Source of the DNA: Malachius bipustulatus
Taxonomy: Eukaryota; Arthropoda; Insecta; Coleoptera; Melyridae
Direction: 5' to 3'
NCBI GenBank assembly: GCA_910589415.1
Contig: OU342633.1
Coordinates: forward strand, 15,104,858 to 15,168,857
DNA length: 64,000 bases
A program made the position numbers and the translations under genes. Shown here piece by piece: positions 35,329-46,343 of this stretch; position 1 is the stretch's first letter, and every line of letters begins with the position of its first letter. Under the pieces are notes generated by a model. It was not told the origin of the DNA. It did not search any database and saw only the letters and a list, made by a program, of their open reading frames with translations.

Positions 35329-37090
35329 TCAAGAGGATCATGGTCACAAGAATCACTTTTCGATGTCGTCGAAGCAGTTCGAAGCGGCAGAATGGGCGTG
35401 AATGCTGCCTCCAGAAACTCTGGGCGTCCCGGGTCCTACTTTGAGGAGAAGAACGAAAAATAACGACAAGTCTAAGAAAACATTGGGACCGCCAGCATTG
35501 CTGGGAGCAGAAAACGAAGATAAACTCGAGACTTACATCAAAAAGTTGCAGAAGTACGGTTTTGCACCAACACGCGAGAGCGTTAGGTCGATGGCTTTTC
35601 ATTTGGCTGACAACTTGGGCATAAACCATAAATTCAACAGAGACAAAGAATTAGCAGGATATGATTGGTTGAACTCGTTTTTAAAACGTCACCAAGACCT
35701 CAGAATTCGAAAATCCGAAGGTGTTTCACTGGCTCGGTGCCAAGGCATGAACAAAGTAGAAGTTGAGTAGTTGTACTTCCAGCTTTCGGCGAAAATTTTA
35801 CGTGGCAATGATCTAATGAACAAACCAGCCAACATATTCAATATGGATGAGACCGGCCTACAGCTTAACAACAAAGCACGATACGTAATCGCCCAAAGAT
35901 GATCTAAGAATGTTGCAGCAGTTACTTCGTCTGAGAAAGGCGAAACCATCACAGACATATCTTGTTGTAACGCTGGGGCTCTTTCTTACCGCCTATACTT
36001 GTACCATTTGTAAAGGTAAGAACAAGGCTGATTTTGAAGACAGAATGCCTCCCAGATCGATTGTATACATATATGAATGAAACTTCTGCTTACATCATCA
36101 CATATTTGTTTCTGAAGTGGTTGAAGACTCATTTTACACCTAGAAAACTAAGCGGAAAAGGACTTTCGAATTTGGATGGTCATTCAACGCACTGCAACTC
36201 TGTGGAAATGCTGGAATATGCGGATGAATGTGGAATAATATTATTGTGCCTTCCCAGCCACACCACTCAATTTTTACAACCTCTCGACCTCGCTCTCGAC
36301 AGAGCATTTTTCAAAAGAAAAATCAACAGAATGATATTCGGGAAACTATTATCAGATGCTTGGTCGAAATCTGCCACGGTAAAGAATGGGATATCATCCT
36401 TTAGGGCAACTGGCATCCACCTGTTCAACCCTGACGCTATCCCAGACTACGTCTCCTTGAATGAAGATCATCAACCAGAAGATCAACCCGAAGAACATCA
36501 AGCTGAACAACATTTGTCTGCCTCTTCAGAAAAAGCCATAAGCAAACATATTGAACCGGAACATCCTTCACCTGGTCGTTCACAAGCCAATCATAAGGTA
36601 ACTCCTGTTAAAGACACGCCATGTACATACAATGCTTCACAAAATTAATCCTATTCCAAGTACGTCAAATAATGCAGTTCCGAAAGCCAGGAAACGTGTC
36701 AAACAAATAGCAGTACTTTTGACATCACCTGAGAATATTGAAAAAAGAAAACTTGAGCTGGAGAAATCCGAATCAGCGAGAGCAGCAAAACGTACTAAAA
36801 CTATACGCAAGTCCAAACCTAAAAAAGTTCATTATGAATCATCTTCGGATGAAAATGATGCTGATTTTGTTTCAAAGGACATGATAGCCTGGAAGATGAT
36901 GACAGTGTTGAATGTGTAGGATGTGGGTACCTCTTGACATCAAAAAAGGACGATTGGTTTCAATGTGGAAACTGTAAAAAGTGGTTCCATGATGGATGTT
37001 CAAAATTTGTTAACCTCTGTCATACTTGCGGAAGAGAAGATGATTATGCCCTCATTCCTGTAAAAATAGTAGTCCAGTCAAAGTAGGATT
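35329..37090 (+). pseudogene. pogo/Tigger-type transposase, with C-terminal PHD-like finger, broken
   Basis: In order: a psq-type HTH (FDVVEAVRSGRMGVNAASRN, frame shifted near 35420); a CENP-B-type HTH region (YIKKLQKYGFAPTRESVRSM, YDWLNSFLKRHQDLRIRKSE); and a DDE domain with FNMDETGLQLNN near 35845, LDGHSTHCNSVEMLEYAD near 36173 and LPSHTTQFLQPLDLALD near 36250. After a lysine- and serine-rich linker comes a Cys-rich finger (CVGCGYLLTSKKDDWFQC, CKKWFHDGC, CHTCG) near 36915-37040. Stops at 35768 and 35900 and frameshifts near 36000, 36640 and 36885 make it inactive. DDE spacing and motifs are those of the pogo group of Tc1/mariner. Its 3' end overlaps the left inverted repeat at 37068. Confidence 0.9.
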
Positions 37091-37525
37091 TAAATGTGCA
37101 TTTCATGCGGAAAAGAAAATATTTTGTGTGGGCGTTGGGTAGTCCATGGAGAGTCTAAATCCAAAAATGCGACCTCCTACCCCTTGTGAATTAGCCGCCA
37201 TATTGGTTTTAGGGGTGGATGGAGTTTTTGCACTTTTCGACGTTAATTCGCATTTTACCGAAAAAAGTGTCATTACTTACTTTATTCAGAAAAACATTCT
37301 CCACAAATTTGCATATGTGACATTTTTTCGTATTTGCAATATTTAATGACCTACAGGTGATTCATTAAGAACAAGGGGGATGGAAAATTGGTATTTTCGG
37401 AATAACTCCTTTTTTTCAATCGCAATCCAAAAATTGTGCCCACAAAACTTGTAGCGCTTACAATTACGAACATTTACATAACAATATCTCATTAATCGGA
37501 CCAATTATTGTTGCGCAGTAGTGCG
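37068..37525 (+). repeat. left arm of a ~460-base inverted repeat
   Basis: From AGTAGTCCAGTCAAA to CCAATTATTGTTGCGCAGTA-GTGCG. The arm is matched in inverted orientation at 40505-40972 with a few scattered mismatches. It includes the end of the pogo element, so the repeat is likely the 3' end of that element. A diverged single copy is at 17935-18310. Confidence 0.88.
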
Positions 37526-37914
37526 CCGAAGTCTGAGAACTGAACCTTTCACTCGTCCAATCCAATTGATGTATTATAGGTAGTCAAAATATCATGAATC
37601 TTAGGTTTTGAATTTGTCAAAATTCAGAAAAATTAATATATCGTTATTATGCGAGATGCGTGAAAAGTACTTTGATCCATTTGTAGAATCAATTCTAGAC
37701 TCTCAAAAGTATAAGCGACTGTCGTACAAGTTGTGTTAAATTATTCATAAATAATAGTATTTTATGTACCTACCACAGGACGAAATTTTCTTTAGACGAA
37801 TGTGAATTAATATTTCGAGGCGAAGCCGAGGAATATTATCGCATTAGAAAAAAATTCAATGGTAAATCGTATTCAAAAAAATGTTTATTTATTTCCTTTG
37901 GGTTTCACATGCAT

Positions 37915-39115
37915 ATACACCGTGTTTTATATTAAGTCGGCACTATTGCTAACTTCGTTATTATTTAACCTAGAAAGTCGGTTAAATTAGCAAACTAGTA
38001 GTATTTTTTCTCCTGAATAAAATGGCGGAAACAGAAAAACAATTGAACATCGCGTTTTCGAGATATTTTAAAAAATGTTACTTTTTTAATGGAACACCCT
38101 ATATATTTTTGGATGGATCGGTTGCAATTTTTTTTTTTAACGGAAAAAGTCTCTATGCACTATGATCCTAAAATTCATTAATTATTAATTATTTTATTAC
38201 TCCCAAAGTAGGCTGCGACAATTATTGTAATTTAGTGTACCTACCTACGTAATGTAAGGTAAAAAAATATATCGTCCTCAATAGTGTATTTTTCAATAAA
38301 AAAAAATACACAAAAAAAGCAGTTGTTATATTGAAAAGGATTTAATTTTAAATAAACAAATTACAGAACTTGTCTATGTTTTAAATTAAGTCGGCACTAT
38401 TGCTAACTTCGTTATTATTTGAGCTAGAAAGTCGGTTTAATTTAGCAAACTAGTAGTATTTTTTCTCTTGAATAAAATGATGAAAACAGGAAAACAATTG
38501 AACATCGCGTTTTCGATATATTTGAAAAAATTGATATTTTTTATGGAACAGCCTGTATATTTTTAGATGGATCGGTTGCAAATTTTTTTTTAAGGAAAAA
38601 GTCTCTATGCACTATGATCCTAAAATAATAAATTTGTACACACAAACAAGTTCTGTTATTTGTTTATGTAAAATTAAATCCTTTTCAAGGTAACAACTCT
38701 TAATTTTAGTGTATTTTTTAATTGAAAAATACCTCGAAAAATACACTACTGAGGACGACATAATTTTTTTACCTTACATTACGTAGGTACACTAAATTAC
38801 AATAATTGTCGCAGCCTACTTTGGGAGTAATAAAATAATGAATAATTAATGAATTTATTATTTTAGGATCATAGTGTATAAAGACTTTTCCCTTTAAAAA
38901 AAATTTGCAATCGATCCATCTAAAAATATACAGGGTGTTCCATTAAAAAAATTACATTTTTTTAAATATCTCAAAAACGCGATGTTCCATTGTTTTTCTG
39001 CTTTCGCCATTTTATTCAGCGGCAAAAATACTACTAGTTTGCTAATTTAACCGACTTTCTAGGTTAAATAATAACGAAGTTAGCAATAGTGCCGACTTAA
39101 TATAAAACACGGTGT
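37915..39115. mobile_element. foldback element with a second partial copy in its loop
   Basis: The left arm 37919-38380 (TATACACCGTGTTTTATATT, AAGTCGGCACTATTGCTAAC, AACAATTGAACATCGCGTTT) is complementary to 38650-39115. Between them 38376-38640 is a direct partial copy of the left arm, so the structure is arm, repeated arm, inverted arm. Another diverged arm copy is at 44640-44835. The element touches the 3' end of the gene at 39116-40215 and supplies that reading frame's last codons. Confidence 0.8.
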
Positions 39116-40215
39116 ATAGCCCGGTGTTTATTGGGAAGCTATCGTTCTCATTTTTTCTTTTTTTCCGTGAAGAACCAGGTGAATTGATTCTTATGTCGAT
39201 GTGATCCAGAGAATGTACTGCGGTTTTTTGCCAAGAATCGGATTCTTCGTCGTCGTCATCATTTTCAAACTCATCCATCGCTGAGAGTTTTTCTGGTACG
39301 TTGTCGCATATTTCCCCGGAAAAGTTCTGGCAGATCGCTGTACAGTGAAGACCCGCTTTTCGGCAGCCACAAGCTGCTCCACAGTTTTTCGTACATTTGC
39401 AGGATATCAACTTCATCAACGATTGTGGTGCAGGATCCCCAGTGGTAGTCAATGGCATCCAACCCCTCGAATCTTTTTTCCATCCCCAGTGCTCAGGATT
39501 TTTTTCATTGTTGAGCCATTTTTGTATTTGGTAGTAGGTCCGATGAGTGTGGTATTTTGCTGCTTCGGCAGTTGGTGGTAAAGCTGCTAGGTTGCATTTA
39601 CTTTTTGCTGATGATTTAGCGAAACGTTTATATCTGCATCCATTCAAACCGTCACTTGTAGCTGTGTCCCCGTATAAAGATATTATAAACTGCTCGCCAG
39701 CATTTTCAAGAGTCTTAGAATCAGCATATTCGTCCTTGAATGACGCAATCAAGGATTCAAGGCTGGGATTTTTTTCCAAGGTTGAGATAAATTTAGACTT
39801 TCCTATCCCGAAGAATGCAGACGTCGTATCGCAACCACTGAAAGCATGTAAAAACAGGATATTTTCCGAAATCAGTGGACCAAGCTGCGTGGCGAAAATA
39901 CTTGTTGCCGAGTCCGGCCTTGTTGAGGTTTCCTGAGAAAAACGTTCTTCACATTATCTGGACACAATCCCGTCAGTAAGGCCAAAAGGTCCACATCGGA
40001 GCCGATGATGAAAACAGCGTCGTAGAATGGAGCTTCACCAAGAGCTGATTCTACGATGAGCAGATCTGCATCCTCTTCTGCAACGGCTGCGCCGATGGCG
40101 GAATTTTTCATACGTGTCACGAGGAGATTGATGAACGATTTTTTAATTTTATCGTTCGAAAGAAACTTTTCCTGAGTCATGGACGGGATCGAATTCTCAT
40201 CAAATATCATGTCAG
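39116..40215 (-). pseudogene. XPG/PIN-like protein with C-terminal CXC cysteine domain, frameshifted
   Basis: Minus strand. Frame 1 (from about 40215): MIFDENSIPSMTQEKFLSND, EEDADLLIVESALGE and VFIIGSDVDLLALLTGL, acidic XPG/PIN-like motifs. One base is out of step near 39920. Frame 2 then gives ISENILFLHAFSGCDTTSAF and FFGIGKSKF, typical of this arthropod protein family, followed by KYHTHRTYYQIQKWLNNEKN, PEHWGWKKDSRGWMPL and a CXC-type cluster CKCTKNCGAACGCRKAGLHC. An in-frame stop lies just upstream of the start (near 40239) and the end runs into a foldback element. The family is widespread and uncharacterised; that it is mobile is inference from the inverted repeats around it. Confidence 0.7.
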
Positions 40216-40504
40216 TTGCTCGTTGTTTCAGAGAACGTCTGAGTCACTCATTTTGGAACACTGGTCGTTTCCCAACTGATCGAATGACTTTTTTTGGGAT
40301 GTGTTTCCAGATTTTCACGAACGGGCTAATGTTTTTTTTTAAGTGCATTATATTTTCTAGGCTTGTCTAGACACGTTTTTATTGGTTTTACCACATCACA
40401 GACAAATCTTATCTATATACGGCAGCCCTATTTGGAGCGAGTCGGCCTGGGTTATCGCTTACCTGAGAAACCTAATTGGCCCGATCTCACCTTAATGACT
40501 TTGA

Positions 40505-40972
40505 CGCACTACTGCGCAACAATAATTGGTCCGATTAATGAGATATTATTATGTAAATGTTCGTAATTGTAAGCGCTACAAGTTTTGTGGGAACAATTTT
40601 TGGATTGCGATTGAAAAAAAGGAGTTATTCCGAAAATACCAATTTTCCATCCCCCTTGTTCTTAATGAATCACCTGTAGGTCATTAAATATTGCAAATAC
40701 GAAAAAATGTCACATATGCAAATTTGTGGAGAATGTTTTTCTGAATAAAGTAAGTAATGACACTTTTTTCGGTAAAATGCGAATTAACGTCGTAAAGTGG
40801 AAAAACTCCATCCACCCCTAAAACCAATATGGCAGCTAATTCACAAGGGGTAGGAGGTCGCATTTTTTGATTTAGACTCTCCATGGACTACCCAACCCCC
40901 ACACAAAATATTTTCTTTTCCCCATGAAATGCATAATTCGATGCCTTTTTCGTCTAATTTGACTGGACTACT
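40505..40972 (-). repeat. right arm of the ~460-base inverted repeat
   Basis: Reverse complement of 37068-37525, from CGCACTACTGCGCAACAATA to GACTGGACTACT. No transposase body follows outward, only A+T-rich sequence. Confidence 0.88.
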
Positions 40973-41877
40973 TATAGTTATTTATAACCTGAGCCATCTC
41001 ACCCGGACAGTCCGGGATAGATGGCCTAATGCATGAATAGCAATTTACTTTTTTTACCAAATATTTTTTTTTGTATTTTACTATAGGATTATTGTTTTAT
41101 ATTGTATCCACTTTTGCAATAAAATTTTCTTTGGCGTTTTTCTTAAATTTACAATATTACAATTTTTTTTTTAAGTTTATGGCAACATATGATTACTCCT
41201 GTAACAATTAACTAATTAATGGAAAAACGGCACAAAAAATTTCATTCATGGGAATCGAACACAGTCCGAGGAAGCACAACCGTTCAGCAATACTGACGAT
41301 TTCAGCAGCACAGCTCTAGTTTATGCTTTTTCAGGAAACTCACATCAGCTGTCAACACAGCGACTATGCTGTCAACTCGGCAGTTGATGGCTTTAAGGCA
41401 ACCAAGTCTTTTTTGAGAATATTTCAAGTACGCTATCGAATATAAATGGAAAATCATACAAAGAATTTACACTGTAAAAAATATCGGAAAACTATCAGTT
41501 TAGGTCAGTGGAAGAAGCCAGTTTTAAAATTACATTTTACTTGTTTGCTTTGACCGCCGAACTTCCCACATTCACGGCAAAAGGAACTGGAATTATCAAA
41601 AACCAGAAAAATGTCTCCATACTATAACTAATATTATATATTAGATTTATGTTTACTTTGAACGCTATAAATTCTGTTTTGCAAACTTTATACGTAAATC
41701 ACAACTACTACGTATCTAAGCCTAGCACTAGCATCTACCAGGTGAAAATCACACCAACAAAATCACTTGCGTTTTGTGAATAGTTTACAAAAACGTAAAA
41801 AATCACGCCAGCGTTTTTAGAGGCATATTAGACCTAGCTCCGACTTTTAGCAATTATATTATTTTATAAATCCTCAC
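40973..41877. other. end of Moesin intron 2, nothing identified
   Basis: The intron 2 sequence next to the exon 2 donor. A+T-rich, no coding frame with a motif, no repeat partner noticed. Confidence 0.35.
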
Positions 41878-42057
41878 CCTTTTATTGAGTTTGACCCAAG
41901 TGAGGTCTCCTTTGGAATCTGTGTACTGGAGACCGAAAAACCAAACCTCCCTCAATCCGATTGTTTTCACCACCTGATCGAAGAGCTGCTTTCCTGAGGT
42001 GGTCATCTGGATGGCGAACTCCAGCTCCGCATCCATGGTAGTGACCCTTACGTTCAT
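41878..42057 (-). CDS. Moe: Moesin coding exon 2 (FERM F1 lobe)
   Basis: It encodes 60 residues, from [14 protein letters not shown] through [20 protein letters not shown] sequence (here GKQLFDQVV) to TWVKLNKR. This is the ubiquitin-like F1 lobe of the FERM domain and matches insect ERM proteins almost residue for residue. Acceptor CAG is at 42058-42060; the donor GTGAGG follows AGG at 41878. Both ends are phase 0. The open frame runs seven residues into the intron (VRIYKII) before a stop, which is read-through and not protein. The MNVRVTT start could itself serve as initiator if exon 1 is skipped. Confidence 0.95.
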
Positions 42058-42400
42058 CTGTAAGAATATGTTGAAATATGTATTAAGGTGTTATACATAG
42101 GTACGTACGATATGAATAAAAATGCATTCCCTTACAAGGAAGTGCTTGTCCAATTATCAAAATCCGATAAAGTAGGTAGTTGAAAAATGTTACGTTATGT
42201 TTGCCGTTATCTATACCGTAAACAAATTAAATTACACATTTTTCTAATTGATTTCTTGATTGACTTTTACTTTCATAATAACGATAAATAAATGATATTT
42301 TCCTTATTAATTTACCTTCATTACGAACAAAAAGCTGATGGCAAGCATAATGCGAAATATACCTAGGGATATTTCTAGGTATATTCTAGGGACTTAAGTA

Positions 42401-42744
42401 TACCGGGTTATGGTTCAGCGTAGAGAAAAACAAACTTTTGTATGATTTTTTTTTTCCAATTTCGCCCTCATCCCTTACTTAGGGAAGACAAAGCCGGCGT
42501 TTTTGTTTAATTTACAAAAATTGCAGGGGGTGGGGGTGGGGGGGTTCTTGTGTACAAACGATGTCCCCCTCAAAACCAAACAACTTCTGCCCCCTACAAT
42601 TTTTCCTCCAAGCAATTGTCGAGTCATGAAAAATTAATCAAAGTCTCGAGAAAGCCTTTTTTGTCTTCCATGTTTAGGGGATGAGGGCGAATTGAAAAAA
42701 AGTCACACAAAAGTTTGTTTTCCTCCACGCTGAATCGTAACCTG
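42401..42744. mobile_element. short foldback element
   Basis: The left arm TACCGGGTTATGGTTCAGCG, then GAGAAAAACAAACTTTTGT and CCAATTTCGCCCTCATCCC, pairs with GGGATGAGGGCGAATTG, ACAAAAGTTTGTTTTCCTC and CGCTGAATCGTAACCTGC. A G-rich centre (GGGGGTGGGGGTGGGGGGGT) lies near 42526-42545. It lies just upstream of exon 2 in intron 1. Confidence 0.78.
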
Positions 42745-45182
42745 CAATAAAAAACTTATTACTTATTACGAATATTATTCATTATTCGGATTCGGATATT
42801 GTTTTCAAAGGGAAATAACCATTGACCAGGGTTTTGCTGGTTTAGAATGGCTTAGAATATCGGGTAGGTCAGTTCCCAGAGTTACAGAACAAGGATTTGT
42901 TAATTTGAAAACTTCCGAAGCAACAGATTTAGTGAAAGAGATTTGTGAAGATCGGCTTATCTGTCGTAATATACCGATTCCCTAGCCAGCCAGATTCTGC
43001 AAGCTTAAATGTTATTTCTTTATTTACATTCACATTGAGGACCTGATATTTTGTGTGAGACTGTTAACGAAGTCAAGTCAAGTAATCGAGAGAAGTTCGT
43101 CGAGATAAACGATACACCAGGCGAACAGTTACAGAGTGCCTTTAGTGGAGTGAGAAACCGTGTATTACAAACCTCTTTGTGTCAGGGCCTACACCAAAAC
43201 AGACTTGTTTTCGAACACCCTTTATTAATTTAAGTAATTTAACATTTCTCTCTAAAATATATTATTATAGGGAAGCAAATTGTAATTTTAGAATTTCCCA
43301 TTGAAATCCCTATGCTGCGTTTACCAACGCACCACCCGGTATAAATTAATACCTATTTCATTAATAACTTATTTTATAATAAGTTGTATTTATTTTTAAT
43401 TTATATCTTACAGCAATCACAATCGGTATTTATTTGACTGATAACTTTATATTTTCTATTTGATTACCAAAATATTTTGTCACTTATAATATAAGCAGGA
43501 ACCTACTCTCTATCTACCTAATTATTTTTATTGACACTAAATACGTATAATAAGTACTTATTAAGTCCTAGTTTCTATCATTATTCTCTTAGAAACATAT
43601 GAACAATCTATAATTATAAACACCGACTAATAACAATAAAACATATAAAAATAAATATTTCTATCAATATCAATAATAAAAAAAGAGGAAAGCTGTAATA
43701 CAAATTATTGATACCTCAAGCAATTTTGAATAGAAAACTAATAATTATTATAAACACAATTACCTCAGAGTTTCTGTTTTCAAGATACATACATACTTAC
43801 AGGGTAGGGTATGCGATTTCTTTTAATTAAAGAAAGACGTACATTTATTTAAACGAAAGCAGTATAGAAGAATATAAACAATTATTATTGTTAAATATGT
43901 ACTTATTAACAAACAATTAACTGTTAGGGAAGGTAATAAATAATAATAATAATGCAATATGTGGGATGCTATGATGAAGATCGCCCTCAACAATTCAAAT
44001 CAATTGAAAAAACTAGTAGATGATTAAATTTTCTATATTATAGATCTTTTTAGTTCATGCATCATAAAATAATTTAGATGTTTTAAACAGTAAAATATAT
44101 TTTATTCGTAGCTTGTAAAAAATTTTGACTATGAAAAAAATTTAATTGAAGTTGTCAAGCCTACATCTACAAAAAGTTCAATTTAAAATACCCAGAATAG
44201 AACTTTTTTTCAAAAGAAAGAATCCATCATGTTGAATACTATGAACAATAATTATTTATTAGACCTAAATCAAACAATTCCAGTACTTCAAAGATTATGC
44301 GAAACATTTTGAGAGAAAATTCACAAGAAACCCTCTTAGTTGCAGCTGGAGACAGAAACAGCAAATATGTAGTAGCAACCTCGGTATATTTATTTATTTA
44401 TTTATTTGGGTGAGCAAAACATTTGCAATAAAATAAATATTTGCAATATTCTGCTAAAAACATTGTGCATGTTTATTTTCTTTGACGAGAGATGGGTGAA
44501 TAAAAATGGAAGTCAGTTTAGCAGATCTTGAACCGTAGGCGGTTTCGCTTCTTTGTACCTAACTGATATATGCTACTAATTTTAAACGCAAAAAGTATAA
44601 GCCATTTTAAGTCTATTTTCTTCAGAAAAGATGAAAATGCAATTACATGTCAGGGTTTCTCATTTACAAAATTATGTTTTTAAGAATATCTCGAGAAAGC
44701 GATGCTCAATTGTTTTTATGTTTTGGCCTTTTTAATCAGTAGAAAAAGAGCTACTAGTTTGCTAGTTTAACCGACTTCGTAGCTGCAATTATAAGCAAGT
44801 TCGCACTGGTGGCAACTTGTACACCTACAGCCACCCTGTATACCTGACCTAGCTAACCTATTTATCTCTGATTGCTCATGTTTTTTTTTAAACACCTGTA
44901 TTATAGGTATATGCAAAATGGAAGAAAGCAAAGCCCAACTGATGGAAAAGTTGGATTGTTACTCTTGTGTAAAAAAAAATGAATTTCTTTCATTAGTTAG
45001 TCTGTGGCATAGAGTCACAATCGTTCAATTTCCATAACATTAATTATCAAAAATATATATTTTGAAAACTCTCAACGCCCTATATATCCTCAAACTGAAG
45101 CTTTGGGGGCAAAATATTTATTAAAAGTTTTCTGCGTGAAATTACTTGAGAAAAATCGCCATTTCAAATTTCGTTGATAAAA
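42745..45182. other. intron 1 sequence with one foldback-arm fragment
   Basis: 44640-44835 is a diverged copy of an arm of the 37915 foldback (ACTAGTTTGCTAGTTTAACCGACTTC). A (TTTA)n tract is at 44388-44406. The rest is A+T-rich; a 60-codon frame at 43051 has no motif. Confidence 0.45.
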
Positions 45183-46014
45183 TCTGGACCAGTCTTGTAT
45201 AGTGTCCTAGTGTCCAGAAATTATGCGCAAAAATTAAGGGGGTAATTCTACTTAATAAAATATTGCCAAAAGTATCTATAAATTTTTTTCTAGCGTACGA
45301 ATTTTCTTCAAATTTTACACACTTGCCACTGATGTTGCTTTGCATCCTTGGTCCAAATTAGACTTGAATCCCTCGAAATCAAGAAGCCTTAACTGCCATT
45401 GACCTTCAAAAAAGGCCTACCACTTTTTTCGTATTTTCTAAGTCTTGAAGACACACAATAATAATTGAAGAACATGAAGAAATATTTGGAAAAGGTCCTC
45501 TTTGTCTGTCACGATAAAATGAACTGTTTCCGAGAAAAACTGTTTTAAAAATTTGCTTAAACTAAAATTGATCACCATAAATTATGATCATTTTGCAACA
45601 ATACCAAAGCATGCTTTGGAAACAGCTATAGGGTTACCTATAGGAAACAAGACGTTTGCTTTGGATTTAATTTTGACAGATGAGAAAAAAGTTATAGCCC
45701 TTTTTTGAAGGTAAAGGGAAGTTAAAGTTAAGGCTTCTTGATTTGGAGGGATTCAAGTCTAATTTGGACCAAGGATGTAAAGCAACATCAGTGGCAAGTG
45801 TATCAAATTTGAAGAAAATCCGTACGCTAGAAAAAAAGTTATAAAAAAATATTGATTACTTTGACTTTGAAGGCTTAAAACTTTCTTATTTGTTTATTTG
45901 TGACTTTTCGAAAAAAAAATTATACCTAAATACTTTTGGCAATATTTTATTAAGTAGAATCACCCCCTTAATTTTTTGCGTATAATTTCCGGACACCCTG
46001 TATAAAGGTCCGGA
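45183..46014. mobile_element. foldback element
   Basis: Outer arms: GTGTCCAGAAATTATGCGCA and AATTAAGGGGGTAATTCTAC pair with GTAGAATCACCCCCTTAATT and TATAATTTCCGGACACCCTG. Inner blocks (GACTTGAATCCCTCGAAATC / GGAGGGATTCAAGTCTAATT) continue the pairing. The centre is near 45550-45640. Non-coding. Confidence 0.8.
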
Positions 46015-46261
46015 TTGTGAAGAAAAATTAATAATATACAGGTTGTACAGTATACATTTTTTACGTCAATAGAACATTTAAATTTAAAAACTGGCCTGTT
46101 TCGGGGTTTCTTTGAAAAAAAATTTCAAGGAAGAATTTGGAGGTGGCAAGTTTTCAAATTGACACCCTGTATACCGAATGTTTAGGAAGAAAAGATAATA
46201 TAATTTCAAGTATTAATGACGTCTAGATTAATGTTATTCGTGGTATAATAGTATATTCTTC

Positions 46262-46343
46262 AACGAGCGAAGAATGATAGGTATTATCCACAGGAACGCA
46301 GGCGAGTGTTGGAACGTTTGAGTGGATAATGGCTATTCTTCGC
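46262..46343. repeat. short imperfect hairpin
   Basis: ACGAGCGAAGAATGATAGGT...ATTATCCA is partly complementary to TGGATAATGGCTATTCTTCG-CGAG, with an arm of about 25 bases and a loop of about 32. Role unknown. Confidence 0.55.

Noticed and set aside
35318..35629. 103-codon minus-strand frame
   Set aside because: Antisense of the pogo transposase N-terminus.
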